This document shows, in pieces, positions 26,950-37,300 of a stretch of DNA of 64,000 nt. The stretch lies in NCBI RefSeq assembly GCF_900166985.1, contig NZ_FUZK01000001.1:727288-791287 (forward strand), written 5' to 3'. The notes beneath the pieces are model-generated. The model ran no database searches. It was not told where the DNA came from and was given only the letters and a program-made list of their open reading frames with translations. The stretch is from Acholeplasma oculi. GTDB lineage: Bacteria > Bacillota_I > Bacilli_A > Acholeplasmatales > Acholeplasmataceae. A program made the position numbers and the translations under genes. Positions within the stretch are counted from its first letter, which is position 1. Each line of letters opens with the position of its first letter.

Positions 26950-28134
26950 TTATTCAAGAACTTTAACAACGGATCCTGATGCAACTGTTCTTCCACCTTC
27001 ACGAATAGAGAACTTAGTTCCTTCTTCAAGTGCAATTGGGTGAATTAATTCAACAGTAACTTCAGCGTTATCACCTGGCATAACCATTTCAGTACCTTCA
27101 CCTAAAGTGATGATACCTGTGATATCTGTTGTTCTAAAGTAGAATTGTGGGCGGTAGTTTGAGAAGAATGCTGTATGACGTCCACCTTCTTCTTTTGATA
27201 ATACGTAGATTTGAGCAGTGAATTTAGAATGTGGTTTAACAGTAGCAGGTTTTGCTAATACTTGTCCACGTTCGATGTTTGCACGGTCGATACCACGTAA
27301 TAAAGCACCAATATTATCCCCAGCTTCAGCTTGGTCTAATAATTTTCTAAACATTTCAACACCTGTTACAGTAGTTGTTTGAGTATCACGGATACCAACG
27401 ATTTCAACTTGGTCACCAACTTTAACGATACCACGGTCTACACGTCCAGTAGCAACTGTACCACGACCTGTAATTGTGAATACGTCTTCAACTGGCATCA
27501 TGAATGGTTTGTCAGTAGCACGAACTGGATTGTCGATATAAGTATCTACAGCTTCCATTAATTGTTCTACTCTAGCAACCCATTGAGGTTCACCATTTAA
27601 AGCACCTAAAGCTGATCCACGGATAACTGGAATGTCATCTCCTGGGAAATCATATTCTGAAAGTAATTCTCTTACTTCCATTTCAACTAAGTCAAGTAAC
27701 TCTTCGTCATCAACTAAGTCAGATTTGTTTAAGAATACAACTAACTTTGGAACACCAACTTGGCGTGAAAGTAAGATGTGTTCACGAGTTTGAGGCATTG
27801 GACCATCTGCAGCAGAAACAACTAAGATAGCTCCGTCCATTTGCGCAGCACCAGTGATCATGTTTTTAACATAGTCAGCGTGTCCTGGGCAGTCTACGTG
27901 TGCGTAGTGTCTGATTAATGTTTCATACTCAACGTGTGACGCGTTAATTGTAATACCGCGTTCTTTTTCTTCAGGTGCAGCATCGATTTGACTATAGTCT
28001 CTCTTGTCAGCTAAACCTTTACCTGCTAATACAGAAGTAATAGCAGCAGTTAATGTAGTTTTTCCATGGTCAACGTGGCCAATAGTACCAATGTTAACAT
28101 GGGGTTTTGTTCTGTTAAACTTTTGTTTTGCCAT
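26950..28134 (-). CDS. tuf: elongation factor Tu
   Basis: 394 residues, delivers aminoacyl-tRNA to the ribosome. [34 protein letters not shown] and the C-terminal [13 protein letters not shown] are intact. AGGAGG ribosome site. Last gene of rpsL-rpsG-fusA-tuf but with its own promoter in the fusA-tuf gap. Confidence 0.98.
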   Translation of the reverse strand: MAKQKFNRTKPHVNIGTIGHVDHGKTTLTAAITSVLAGKGLADKRDYSQIDAAPEEKERGITINASHVEYETLIRHYAHVDCPGHADYVKNMITGAAQMDGAILVVSAADGPMPQTREHILLSRQVGVPKLVVFLNKSDLVDDEELLDLVEMEVRELLSEYDFPGDDIPVIRGSALGALNGEPQWVARVEQLMEAVDTYIDNPVRATDKPFMMPVEDVFTITGRGTVATGRVDRGIVKVGDQVEIVGIRDTQTTTVTGVEMFRKLLDQAEAGDNIGALLRGIDRANIERGQVLAKPATVKPHSKFTAQIYVLSKEEGGRHTAFFSNYRPQFYFRTTDITGIITLGEGTEMVMPGDNAEVTVELIHPIALEEGTKFSIREGGRTVASGSVVKVLE

Positions 28135-28186
28135 GACGCAAAATCCTCCTATAATTTATTATTTACATAATAATCTATTATTTTTT

Positions 28187-28215
28187 ATTTTATCATATAA
28201 CTAATTTTTTGTGAA
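28187..28215 (-). promoter_or_regulatory. promoter of tuf
   Basis: -35 TTCACA (28210-28215), 17-nt spacer, extended -10 TGA-TAAAAT (28187-28192) in the 86-nt fusA-tuf gap. Confidence 0.65.
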
Positions 28216-28220
28216 GTGGA

Positions 28221-30293
28221 TTAGTTAGAACCACGTTTTTTAATGATTTCTTCTTGAATGCTCTTAGGTACTCTTTCGTAATGATCAAATTGCATCACGA
28301 ATACAGCACGTCCTTGAGTATTTGAACGAAGGCTTGTTGCATAACCAAACATTTCAGAAAGTGGTACGAATGCACGAATTGCAATCGCATTTCCTCTTCC
28401 TTCTTGGCTTTCTAAACGTCCACGACGGGAAGTTAAGTCACCAATAACGTTACCAACATAGTCATTTGGAGTTACTACTTCAACGTCCATGATTGGTTCT
28501 AAGATAACAGCTTGCGCTTTAGTCTTAGTTTCTTTTAACGCCATACTTGCTGCAATTTTGAATGCCATTTCAGATGAGTCAACATCATGGTATGAACCGA
28601 ATTTTAATGTAGCTTTAATGTCTACGATAGGGAATCCAGCTAAAACACCACCACCTAATGCTTCTTCTAATCCTTTTTGAACGGATGGAATGTATTCTCT
28701 TGGAATAACACCACCAACAATTTTATCAACGAATTCAAATCCTTTACCAGGGTTTGGTTCGAAATCAATGACAACGTGTCCATATTGTCCACGTCCACCT
28801 GATTGACGAACAAACTTAGATTCAATTTCAGCAGGAACTGTAATTGTTTCTCTGTAAGATACTTGAGGTTCAGCAACGTTTGCTTCAACCTTAAATTCTC
28901 TTCTCATACGATCCACTAAGATATCTAAGTGTAATTCACCCATACCTGCAATAATCGTTTGACCTGTTTCAGTATTTGTATATGTTCTAAATGTTGGATC
29001 TTCTTCAGCTAATTTCGCTAAAGCTTGTCCCATCTTATCTTGGTCATTCTTAGTTTTTGGTTCAACTGCAACTTCAATAACTGGTTCAGGGAAGTTCATA
29101 GACTCTAAAATAATATCATCATTTTCAAGTGCTAATGTATTACCTGTAGTAGTAACTTTTAAACCAACTGCTGCTGCAATATCTCCTGCGTATACTTCAT
29201 CAATTTCTTGACGGTTATTCGCATGCATTTGTAAGATACGTCCGAATCTTTCACGTGTATCTTTTGTTGTATTTTGTACATATGATCCACTCTTGATTGT
29301 ACCAGAGTATACTCTAAAGAATGTTAACTTACCAACAAATGGGTCTGTCATAACTTTGAATGCTAATGCAGTGAATGGTTCACTGTCATCTGCATGACGA
29401 AGTACTTCAACACCTTCTGATGTATGTCCTACAACTGCAGGAATATCAAGTGGTGATGGTAAATAGTCAATAACTGCATCCAATACTTTTCTAACACCTT
29501 TGTTTTTAAAGCTTGATCCTGCTACAACTGGGAAGAATTCTACTTTTAAAACACCTGTACGGATTGCTTTTTTAAGTAATTCAACTGAAACTTCTTCGCC
29601 TTCTAAATAGATGTTCATTAAGTCATCATTATATTCAGCAACAGCTTCAATTAATTCAATTCTCATAGCTTTAGCTTGGTCAAGTAAGTGTGCAGGGATT
29701 TCAATTTCAGTTGTTGTCTCATCTGCATCACCTTGGTAGTGATAAGCTTTCATTGTAACTAAGTCAATTAAACCATTGAAATCATTTTCAGTTCCAATAG
29801 GTAATTGAATTGCGTTTGCTTTAACACCTAAACGGCTGTGTAAAGTTTTAATCGCATGTTTGAAATCTGCACCAATCTTGTCCATTTTATTAACATAAAC
29901 AATTCTTGGTACTTTATATTCGGTAGCTTGTCTCCAAACAGTTTCTGTTTGAGGTTCTACCCCCGCTTGTGCATCAATTACAGTAACAGCTCCATCTAGA
30001 ACTCTAAGTGATCTAGAAACTTCAACTGTGAAGTCGACGTGTCCTGGAGTGTCGATAATGTTTACTCTGTGTTCTTTCCAAACAGCAGTTGTAGCCGCAG
30101 AAGTAATTGTAATCCCGCGTTCTTGTTCTTGTTCCATCCAGTCCATTTGAGAAGCACCATCATGTGTTTCTCCAATCTTATGGATTTTACCAGTATGATA
30201 AAGAATACGTTCTGTAGTTGTTGTTTTACCAGCATCAATGTGAGCCATGATACCGATATTGCGAGTCATTTTTAATGAATATTGACGTGGCAT
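28221..30293 (-). CDS. fusA: elongation factor G
   Basis: 690 residues, translocase. G1 [47 protein letters not shown]; domains II-V complete to [11 protein letters not shown]. Position 3 of the str operon. Confidence 0.98.
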   Translation of the reverse strand: MPRQYSLKMTRNIGIMAHIDAGKTTTTERILYHTGKIHKIGETHDGASQMDWMEQEQERGITITSAATTAVWKEHRVNIIDTPGHVDFTVEVSRSLRVLDGAVTVIDAQAGVEPQTETVWRQATEYKVPRIVYVNKMDKIGADFKHAIKTLHSRLGVKANAIQLPIGTENDFNGLIDLVTMKAYHYQGDADETTTEIEIPAHLLDQAKAMRIELIEAVAEYNDDLMNIYLEGEEVSVELLKKAIRTGVLKVEFFPVVAGSSFKNKGVRKVLDAVIDYLPSPLDIPAVVGHTSEGVEVLRHADDSEPFTALAFKVMTDPFVGKLTFFRVYSGTIKSGSYVQNTTKDTRERFGRILQMHANNRQEIDEVYAGDIAAAVGLKVTTTGNTLALENDDIILESMNFPEPVIEVAVEPKTKNDQDKMGQALAKLAEEDPTFRTYTNTETGQTIIAGMGELHLDILVDRMRREFKVEANVAEPQVSYRETITVPAEIESKFVRQSGGRGQYGHVVIDFEPNPGKGFEFVDKIVGGVIPREYIPSVQKGLEEALGGGVLAGFPIVDIKATLKFGSYHDVDSSEMAFKIAASMALKETKTKAQAVILEPIMDVEVVTPNDYVGNVIGDLTSRRGRLESQEGRGNAIAIRAFVPLSEMFGYATSLRSNTQGRAVFVMQFDHYERVPKSIQEEIIKKRGSN

Positions 30294-30310
30294 AATTTCA
30301 CAATCCCTTC

Positions 30311-30781
30311 TTACCAGCGGTAGTGAGCGAATGCTTTATTCGCCTCTGCCATTCTGTGTACTTCTTCACGCTTCTTAACAGAGGCACCTTGTCCCTGTGA
30401 AGCATCTAAAATTTCTTTTGCAAGTCTTTCTTCCATTGTTTTTTCATGACGTAGTTTTGCATATTGTACTAACCATCTTAAAGCTAGTGCTTGACGTCTT
30501 TCTGGTCTAACTTCAACTGGAACTTGATAGTTTTGACCACCGATACGGCGAGCTCTTACTTCTAAGATTGGTGAGATATTATTCAAAGCTTCATTGAAAA
30601 CATCAATTGGCTCGCGACCTGTTTGGTCTTTAATGCGATTTAACGCACCATATAATATACTTTGTGCAGTTCCTTTTTTTCCATCTTCCATAATTGTGTT
30701 AACAATTCTAGTAATTAATTTGGAATTATAAATCGGATCTGGTAATACATCACGCTTTACGATGTGTCCTTTACGTGGCAT
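30311..30781 (-). CDS. rpsG: ribosomal protein S7
   Basis: 156 residues from ATG 30781 ([10 protein letters not shown]), preceded by GAAGGTG; a GTG three codons earlier is not needed. Conserved [10 protein letters not shown]-type segment ([13 protein letters not shown]), [10 protein letters not shown] and [14 protein letters not shown]. Organises the 30S head. Confidence 0.96.
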   Translation of the reverse strand: MPRKGHIVKRDVLPDPIYNSKLITRIVNTIMEDGKKGTAQSILYGALNRIKDQTGREPIDVFNEALNNISPILEVRARRIGGQNYQVPVEVRPERRQALALRWLVQYAKLRHEKTMEERLAKEILDASQGQGASVKKREEVHRMAEANKAFAHYRW

Positions 30782-30839
30782 ATTGTTCACCTTCTTCCTT
30801 TCGTTTTTTCTTGTTTAGATTTTGTTTGTAATATTTAAA

Positions 30840-31283
30840 TTACTTTTTCTTTGCAGGTACAGCAGCTTTACCAGCTTTTGGACGCTTAGCACCGTATTTG
30901 GATCTACCCTGCATGCGGTTTGCAACACCAGTAGCATCTAAGGTTCCACGTACGATATGGTATCTTACCCCTGGTAAGTCCTTCACACGTCCACCACGAA
31001 CAAGCACTACGGAGTGTTCTTGTAGTGAGTGTCCTACGCCTGGGATATAAGCTGTTACTTCAGTTCCGTTAGATAATCTAACACGAGCATATTTACGTAA
31101 TGCAGAGTTAGGTTTTTTAGGAGTCATAGTTGTAACACGAGTACATACACCACGTTTTTGAGGAGATGCATAATTTGAATCAGCTTTCTTTAAGGTATTA
31201 AAACCGTATTGTAAAGCAGGTGATTTACTCTTATACTTCTTGTCAGAACGTTGAGTTGTAATTAATTGTGATATGGTAGGCAT
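30840..31283 (-). CDS. rpsL: ribosomal protein S12
   Basis: 147 residues, decoding-centre protein. MPTISQLI start, [19 protein letters not shown], and [20 protein letters not shown], with wild-type Lys residues at the positions linked to streptomycin resistance. The C-terminal tail is Lys/Ala-rich. First gene of rpsL-rpsG-fusA-tuf. Confidence 0.97.
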   Translation of the reverse strand: MPTISQLITTQRSDKKYKSKSPALQYGFNTLKKADSNYASPQKRGVCTRVTTMTPKKPNSALRKYARVRLSNGTEVTAYIPGVGHSLQEHSVVLVRGGRVKDLPGVRYHIVRGTLDATGVANRMQGRSKYGAKRPKAGKAAVPAKKK

Positions 31284-31301
31284 TTTCTAATTTCCTTTCT
31301 T

Positions 31302-31390
31302 GAAACACATTTCCAGGTGTTTCATTATTGATATTTTGGCTTTGTGAAGCCAAGATGTTATCGTTGAAATGTAAATATTTTTTACACCTG
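31302..31390 (-). promoter_or_regulatory. structured 5' leader of the rpsL operon
   Basis: Minus-strand leader of about 105 nt. Hairpins TTGGCTT/AAGCCAA (31336-31353) and GAAACAC/GTGTTTC (31302-31323) can form. The second competes with a long-range pairing of CAGGTGT (31384-31390, at the message start) with ACACCTG (31314-31320). Such alternative folds are expected of a ribosomal-protein feedback leader; the ligand is not known. Confidence 0.5.
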
Positions 31391-31394
31391 TTCT

Positions 31395-31423
31395 ATTATA
31401 TATTTTTGATTGCTTTTTGTCAA
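31395..31423 (-). promoter_or_regulatory. consensus promoter of the rpsL operon
   Basis: Perfect TTGACA (31418-31423), 17-nt spacer, TATAAT (31395-31400). Confidence 0.95.
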
Positions 31424-31520
31424 TAAAATTATACTAAAATTTACTTTACCTTACAAAAAATAACATATCTTTAGATACATGCATGTTATAATATAAGATA
31501 TTATATAAGGGGATATTTTA

Positions 31521-32039
31521 ATGTTTAAGTTTATTATTACAGATTTACATCAAGCACACCTATTAGCTTTATCTCAGTTAAGAAAAAACTCAATCAAAGT
31601 AGGCATATTTTTTATTGTTATCTTTGGCTTACTTGCTTTTTTAGAACTCAAAGATGATTTAACTTCCATAGTTGGATATTTATGGATAGCATTTGGAATA
31701 CTATTTCCATATTTGATTATACAATCACCTAAAAACAATCTCAAGCAGTCATTACTACATGCAAAGCATATTTATACATCCATATATACAATCACTTTTG
31801 AAAAAGATTATATTCGTGTTCATCAAGATGATGATGGACGTTTAAATGATACACTGTATTACTATGATAGAATATATAAAGTTGATTCATTTAATACTCA
31901 TCTGATTATTCATACACATTTCAACAATTTACTTATTTTACCAATCAGTTGCTTATTTGAAGGGGATAAAGACGATTTAGTTCCTTATATCAATTATCTA
32001 CTTGATGGTCGAATAACTGTTACTCAATCTAAAAAGTAA
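31521..32039 (+). CDS. YcxB-like membrane protein
   Basis: 172 residues. Two N-terminal membrane helices (VGIFFIVIFGLLAFL, YLWIAFGILFPYLII) and a soluble beta-rich C-terminal domain (ITFEKDYIRVHQD..., YYYDRIYKVDSF, LLILPISCLFEGD) match the YcxB layout. Function unknown. Divergent from rpsL, with TATAAT at about 31488-31493 and AGGGG before the ATG. Sits inside the rpoC-rpsL gap. Confidence 0.65.
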   Translation: MFKFIITDLHQAHLLALSQLRKNSIKVGIFFIVIFGLLAFLELKDDLTSIVGYLWIAFGILFPYLIIQSPKNNLKQSLLHAKHIYTSIYTITFEKDYIRVHQDDDGRLNDTLYYYDRIYKVDSFNTHLIIHTHFNNLLILPISCLFEGDKDDLVPYINYLLDGRITVTQSKK

Positions 32040-32073
32040 AGGGAAGCCAATGGCTTCCCTTATGTTTTTATTT
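32039..32073. terminator. bidirectional terminator between YcxB-like and GNAT genes
   Basis: AAGGGAAGCC-AAT-GGCTTCCCTT followed by TTTTTATTT on the plus strand; on the minus strand the stem is followed by TACTTTTTAG. Confidence 0.85.
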
Positions 32074-32346
32074 ATCCCAAACATCTCCATATGATGGATC
32101 TTCGATGAATAATTTTAATGCATATGGACAAACAGGTTTAATTTTATAACCTTTACTTCTTGCTAATGAGACCACCTCATCGACAAGTTTTCTAGCAATA
32201 CCTTGCCCTCTAAGACTTGGGTCTACAAATGTATGATCTAAGTAGAATACATGACCCTTTGTTTGATATGTTACTTCTGCGATCATTTTATCCTCTTGAT
32301 TTAATTGATAAAATCTACCTTCTTCAAATAAAAACATGTTCATCAC
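32068..32346 (-). CDS. small GNAT family N-acetyltransferase
   Basis: 92 residues. Acetyl-CoA-binding motif A DPSLRGQGIARKLVDEVV and the preceding YLDHTFVD strand are clear; the C-terminus contains VCPYALKLF as in YjdJ-type minimal GNATs. Substrate unknown. The protein starts Met-Met-Asn-Met; AAAGGTG fits the first two Met codons. A TATAAT lies about 20-25 nt upstream. Confidence 0.82.
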   Translation of the reverse strand: MMNMFLFEEGRFYQLNQEDKMIAEVTYQTKGHVFYLDHTFVDPSLRGQGIARKLVDEVVSLARSKGYKIKPVCPYALKLFIEDPSYGDVWDK

Positions 32347-32371
32347 ACCTTTCTATACTTCTATTATACTT

Positions 32372-32475
32372 CACTAAAAAGAGAAAAGAAGCATGAATCG
32401 CTTCTTTTCATTGATAATAGATACACCGAACTCTCTCCCCTGTAGTCGATGTATCTGACAATATCACGAGTTGAT
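32372..32475 (-). ncRNA. unassigned structured small RNA, about 95 nt
   Basis: Own promoter upstream (TTGAAA 32505-32510, 17 nt, TAAAAT 32482-32487) and own terminator (GAAAAGAAGC/GCTTCTTTTC, 32383-32392 and 32400-32409, then TCTTTTT). Between them an 11-bp stem AGATACATCGA/TCGGTGTATCT closes a purine-rich loop holding CAGGGGAGAGAG, after a small UAUCA/UGAUA hairpin. The G-U pair in the long stem would be C-A on the other strand, supporting minus-strand RNA. No long reading frame. Does not match any riboswitch or housekeeping RNA I can recognise. Confidence 0.6.
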
Positions 32476-32481
32476 AACCTT

Positions 32482-32510
32482 ATTTTAATACATTTATTGA
32501 GTTATTTCAA
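32482..32510 (-). promoter_or_regulatory. promoter of the small RNA at 32.4 kb
   Basis: -35 TTGAAA, 17-nt spacer, -10 TAAAAT, overlapping the end of the preceding membrane-protein gene. Confidence 0.65.
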
Positions 32511-32511
32511 C

Positions 32512-33117
32512 TTATTTGACTTTATCTGGGTCAAGTGACATATCAAATAACACAACCATGAGTATTGTTAATATGGTATATATCACTAAATGTGAGACGG
32601 AATTAATCATATAAATTTGCTGAACCAATTGGGTCTGACTCAATAAGTTTGGTAGGACTAAAGACATAAATCGTACCATGATTGCTGCTCCTAAATAAAT
32701 ATACATCACAATTCTTCCAAAAGGTGTCACCTTTTTAAAGAATGTAAATACAAATGCCACCATCAATAAATCTAAATAATCAATATAAGAAATCATTAAA
32801 TTGTTTTTAACTTCACTGTCAAATGTGATATCTCTTAATTGCCACCATCCAAAAGCTGCACTCATAGGAATTGAGAGTAAGAGTAATAAACCCATGATAA
32901 GTACCCATGAATTTTTATGATGCTCTATCAGTATAAGGATAATACCTATGACTTCAAATATTAATAAAAACTTATCAATATACGTTAATAAATATGGGGC
33001 TTCACTACTCATTATTACCACAAACCCTAATCCACTCATCCATAATATTCTTGCAATGATGGATAATATAAATGCACTTCCTAAAAGGATAAATCCTAAT
33101 GTGTCTTTTTTCATCAT
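32512..33117 (-). CDS. hypothetical membrane protein, about six helices
   Basis: 201 residues, mostly hydrophobic: predicted helices around LGFILLGSAFILSIIARILW, FLLIFEVIGIILILI, SWVLIMGLLLLLSIPMSAAF, LLMVAFVFTFF, IVMYIYLGAAIMVRFMSLVL and LVIYTILTILMVVLF. No catalytic motif or family recognised. Lies in the accessory gap between rpoC and rpsL. Confidence 0.6.
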   Translation of the reverse strand: MMKKDTLGFILLGSAFILSIIARILWMSGLGFVVIMSSEAPYLLTYIDKFLLIFEVIGIILILIEHHKNSWVLIMGLLLLLSIPMSAAFGWWQLRDITFDSEVKNNLMISYIDYLDLLMVAFVFTFFKKVTPFGRIVMYIYLGAAIMVRFMSLVLPNLLSQTQLVQQIYMINSVSHLVIYTILTILMVVLFDMSLDPDKVK

Positions 33118-33227
33118 GTCACCTCTTCATTATTATATCATGCATATGCTTAACTCCTTCATAATCTTAGTTTATCTTACCACTTAGAAGGTCAATGACC
33201 TTTACTCTAGATAGTTGAATCATTTTT

Positions 33228-33917
33228 TTACTTATCCCATTTTGCATATAGCTGTGTTTCTGTATTTAAGTCATCAAAAATGACGATATCTTCTTCGAAA
33301 TTCCAAGGTATCGTACATTCTACATCCTTATACCACCCTAGAAATACACGTCCATCTAGGCTCGGGTCTAATGGTTTATAACCAATGATTTCATTCTCAT
33401 AATAATCTATTAAGTAAGTATCCATAAGTTGATCAGAATGGATATTCAAACGATATCTCAAATCGGCATAATTCAGTTCAAACTCTTTTTGAATATGACT
33501 TGAGTATGTAATATCCAAATACTTAGCCTCTTCCCCAGCATAAACCAAATATAAACTAACAGGCATATAATATAAACTAAATATATACTCTAACTCAGGT
33601 AAATCAAAAACGTAGGTAGAAATATAAATAGGATTTAGTAAATAAATCCTTTTTAAGTTTAAACTATATATATGGCCTTTAGCTCTAGATGTTAGAGTGG
33701 ATTCCGTTCCTAATGATGTTACTGCATATCCATCAATCTCTTTAGGTATAATCAATGTTTCTTGTTCCATACCTAAATTAGTTAATCCCAATATAACAAC
33801 TTCATTAGAATAGATGGAGTACGTAAAATAATCAGATTCAAAAACCTGCTCATGATTAAAACAACCCACCAAGCTAAATATCGATACAATCAACGACAAA
33901 ATCATTATCTTCTTCAT
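33228..33917 (-). CDS. lipoprotein with BspA-like and Listeria-Bacteroides-repeat-like ends
   Basis: 229 residues from ATG 33917 (GGGGG 8 nt upstream). Lipobox SLVGC. The start of the mature protein (ILGLTN...TLIIPKEIDGYAVTSLGTES) resembles a BspA-type leucine-rich repeat cap; the C-terminus (GRVFLGWYKDVECTIPW...TQLYAKWDK) resembles one Listeria-Bacteroides repeat. Probable surface adhesin or binding protein; function unproved. Confidence 0.6.
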   Translation of the reverse strand: MKKIMILSLIVSIFSLVGCFNHEQVFESDYFTYSIYSNEVVILGLTNLGMEQETLIIPKEIDGYAVTSLGTESTLTSRAKGHIYSLNLKRIYLLNPIYISTYVFDLPELEYIFSLYYMPVSLYLVYAGEEAKYLDITYSSHIQKEFELNYADLRYRLNIHSDQLMDTYLIDYYENEIIGYKPLDPSLDGRVFLGWYKDVECTIPWNFEEDIVIFDDLNTETQLYAKWDK

Positions 33918-33982
33918 AAACATATCCCCCGGTACTTATTAGTATGTATAAATCGCATAATTATTTTTTTAATCTATAAACA

Positions 33983-34025
33983 TTCCTCCTAGTGTAAAAT
34001 TTTTATAATATTTCACTATGAGGAA
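33983..34025 (-). promoter_or_regulatory. hairpin sequestering an AGGAGG motif upstream of the lipoprotein gene
   Basis: TTCCTCATAGTG (34014-34025) pairs with CACTAGGAGGAA (33983-33994) over 11 of 12 positions, with a 19-nt AT-rich loop. AGGAGG is in the 3' arm, followed by a five-codon frame (ATGTTTATAGATTAA). No U-tract, so not a terminator. Confidence 0.4.
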
Positions 34026-34154
34026 CAACTTCTAGATGTCTAATATCTATATTTTTTAAAACCTATTAAATCTTTTTTAGTAATATATTTATATAAATTT
34101 ATATCTATTAACAATTCAAATGGATACACCTTTTCCAACAAAAGAAAAGGAGAC

Positions 34155-34243
34155 AAAAAAACCAGTAACGGTTTCTTTATATGTCTCCCTCACATAAAGT
34201 ATCCTTTTTTAAACCTTCGTTAAAGTCCTTTTAACTTAAGTTC
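34155..34243 (-). ncRNA. unassigned structured small RNA or leader, about 90 nt
   Basis: Promoter TTGACT (34274-34279), 18 nt, TATAAT (34250-34255). The transcript can form GUUAAA/UUUAAC, then CUUUAUGUG/CAUAUAAAG closing the loop AGGGAGA, then AAACC-GUUACU-GGUUU followed by Us. An alternative GGAGACA/UGUCUCC (34182-34188 with 34149-34155) excludes the middle stem, a switch-like arrangement. The nearest downstream gene is the lipoprotein starting at 33917, more than 200 nt away. No reading frame. Confidence 0.55.
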
Positions 34244-34249
34244 ACCCTC

Positions 34250-34279
34250 ATTATATAAGATAAAACGGATATAAGTCAA
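34250..34279 (-). promoter_or_regulatory. promoter of the small RNA at 34.2 kb
   Basis: -35 TTGACT (34274-34279), 18-nt spacer, consensus -10 TATAAT (34250-34255), just after the rpoC terminator. Confidence 0.75.
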
Positions 34280-34286
34280 ACAAAAT

Positions 34287-34326
34287 CATAAAAAATGAGA
34301 CCTAGGTCGTTTAAACCCTAGGTCTC
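34287..34326 (-). terminator. terminator of rpoB-rpoC
   Basis: GAGACCTAGG / CCTAGGTCTC 10-bp stem (34317-34326 and 34297-34306) with loop GTTTAAACGA, followed by ATTTTTTAT on the minus strand. Confidence 0.9.
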
Positions 34327-34343
34327 AAATCTGTTTTTATTGA

Positions 34344-37300
34344 TTAAAATTGATCGAAATCATCATAAACAACTTCTTTTGTTTCAGGTTTATCATAATC
34401 GAAATACTTCTCTTGTAAGATACCTGTACCAGCAGGGATTAATCCACCGATAATGACGTTTTCTTTTAATCCATGTAATTCATCTGTCTTACCTTTAATT
34501 GCAGCATCAGTCAAGATACGAGTTGTTTCTTGGAAGGATGCAGCAGATAAGAAGGAATCACTTCTTAGAGATGCTCTTGTAATACCAAGTAAGATTGGTC
34601 TACCTACAGCAAGTCTCTTTCTGTTTCTTAAGACTTCTTTATTTTCACGTCTGAATTCATCGACTGAAACCTCAGTTCCAGGAAGCATATTTGTATCACC
34701 TTCTAAGACAATAGCAATTCTTCTTAGCATTTGACGAATAATAACTTCAACGTGTTTATCAGAAATTTCAACCCCTTGTGCACGGTAGACTTTTTGAACT
34801 TCTTCTAAAATATAATTAGAAGCAGTCATAACATCTGTAACACGTAAGAGTTCTTTAGGATTAATAGAACCACTGGATAATTTTTGACCAGCAACAACAT
34901 CTTGTCCTTTTTTAACTAAGGATTCAATGTTTGGATCAAGTGTATATTTATGTTCATTATCTGCTGCATCTGTAATTGTAAGGATTGTAGAACCACCTCT
35001 TCTAGAAACATCACGGACTTTACCGTTTACTTCAGAGATAGATGCTTTACCTTTAGGATTACGTGCTTCAAATAATTCTTGAATACGAGGTAGACCTTGT
35101 GTAATATCGGCACCAGCAGCAACCCCACCGGTATGGAATGTACGCATGGTTAACTGAGTACCAGGTTCACCAATAGACTGAGCTGCAACAACCCCAATAG
35201 CTTCCCCTACTTCAACGTGTTTATTCGTTGCTAGGTTAATACCATAGTCTTTCGCACAAATACCATGACTTGAGTTACATGTCATAATACTTCTAATTTC
35301 AACTTTATCAATACCTGCTTTAATAATTGCTTGTCCAATTTCTTCAGTGATTAATTCGTTTCTAGAAACTAATACTTCACCAGTTTTTGGATGAACTAAA
35401 TCTTTAGCTGCAAATCTACCATAAATTCTATCGTATAATGGAACAACTTCTTTACCAGATTCATCAGTAATTGCTTCAACATAGACACCATGGTTTGAAC
35501 CACAGTCTTCCTCAACTATAATCACGTCTTGTGAAACGTCGACTAAGCGACGTGTTAAGTAACCAGATTCAGCTGTTTTTAACGCTGTATCGGTAGAACC
35601 TTTTCTAGCTCCGTGCGTTGAGATGAAGAATTCAGAAACGGTTAGACCTTCTCTAAATGATGAACGGACAGGTACTTCAATGGTTTCCCCTTTAGGGTTA
35701 CTCATCAGACCACGCATACCAACTAATTGCGTGAAGTTAGAGACGTTACCACGGGCACCAGAGTCACTCATCATAAAGATATTGTTATCCTTATCGAATT
35801 CCTTCATAATACCAGATTGGATATCATTTCTAACGTTTGTCCAAACTTCAATAACTTTACGTTTACGTTCAGGACCTGATAAGATACCTTCATCATAAAG
35901 TTCTTCAATTTGGTTAACAGATTCTAATGCATCTTCCATTAATGCTGCCTTTTTAGTATAAACGTTGATATCTGCAAATGAAATCGTAATCCCTGCAACG
36001 GTAGAGTATTTAAATCCTAAGTTCTTAAGTTTATCCAACATCTTAGAAGTTTCTGAGATGTGGAATAATTTAAAGACTTGTGCAATAACAGAGGATAAGA
36101 ATTTCTTCTTAAATGGTTCTGGCGTTGGCATTTGTTTTAATGCTTCTTTTGGATGTACACCTTTTTTAATAAAGTATTTATCCGGTGTTTGGTGTTCTAA
36201 ATTAAATAAGGATGGTTCATTCACGTATGGGAATGTTGGAGGTAAGATTTCATTGAAGATTAATTTACCGAGTGTTGTTACTAAGTACATATTCTTTTGT
36301 TCAACTGTGAATGTATCTTTAACTGCTTCTGGTTTTAAGATAATACGTGTATGTAACGTAATTTCTTTATTTTCATATGCAATCTTAGCTTCTTCAACAG
36401 TAGAGAAGAATTTACCTTCATTTCTGTGATCATGTTGATGAACTTCAGCTCTCTTACTATCTGTTCCAAAATCTCTATCTAATTTTTCTTCAATGGTTAA
36501 GTAGTAGTTACCTAATACCATATCTTGAGATGGTGTAACAACTGGTTTACCATCTTTAGGGTTTAAGATGTTATTGGATGCAAGCATCAATAAACGTGCC
36601 TCAGCTTGAGCCTCAGGTGATAAAGGAACGTGAACAGCCATTTGGTCACCATCGAAGTCCGCGTTAAACGCAGGTGTAACCAGTGGGTGTAAACGGATTG
36701 CTTTACCATCAATTAATTTTGGTTCAAATGCTTGGATACCAAGTCTATGTAGTGTCGGTGCACGGTTTAATAAAACTGGATGCTCTCTAACAACTTTTTC
36801 TAATGCCTTCCAAGTATCATCATCACGTTTTTCATATTTCGCATTGGCATTTTTCTTTTCAGCACCATGAGTTACTTGAAGTTCTCTTAAAATGAATGGT
36901 TTGAATAAAGTAATTGCCATTTCACGTGGAATACCACATTGATACATTTCTAAGTCTGGACCTACAATAATAACGGAACGACCAGAATAGTCCACACGTT
37001 TACCTAATAAGTTTTGACGGAAACGACCTTGTTTACCACGTAAAAGATCCGATAATGATTTTAAGTGTCTATTTCTTTCAACAGCCGCTTTTTTACCACG
37101 TTTCGCATTATCAAATAATGCATCAACCGCTTCTTGTAACATACGCTTTTCATTCTTAGTGATTAAGCGAGGTGCCATTTGTTCTTTTTGTTTCTTTAAA
37201 CGGTTGTTACGGTTTAAGATACGACGGTATAAGTCATTAAGGTCTGTTGTTGCAAATCTGCCACCATCCAGTGGTACCATTGGACGTAAGTCCGGTGGAA

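Larger units (their letters stand above)
33918..34343. other. 426-bp intergenic region downstream of rpoC
   Basis: Contains, on the minus strand, the rpoC terminator, a promoter, an unassigned small RNA (34155-34243) and a large hairpin near the lipoprotein gene (33983-34025). Apart from an AT-rich stretch at 34040-34120, no coding sequence was seen. Confidence 0.7.

Noticed and set aside
32372-32475. Known RNAs (SRP RNA, RNase P RNA, tmRNA, 6S, common riboswitches) for the 95-nt transcript
   Set aside because: Too short for RNase P, tmRNA or 6S, and none of the SRP loop, THF, preQ1, fluoride or guanidine core sequences was found.
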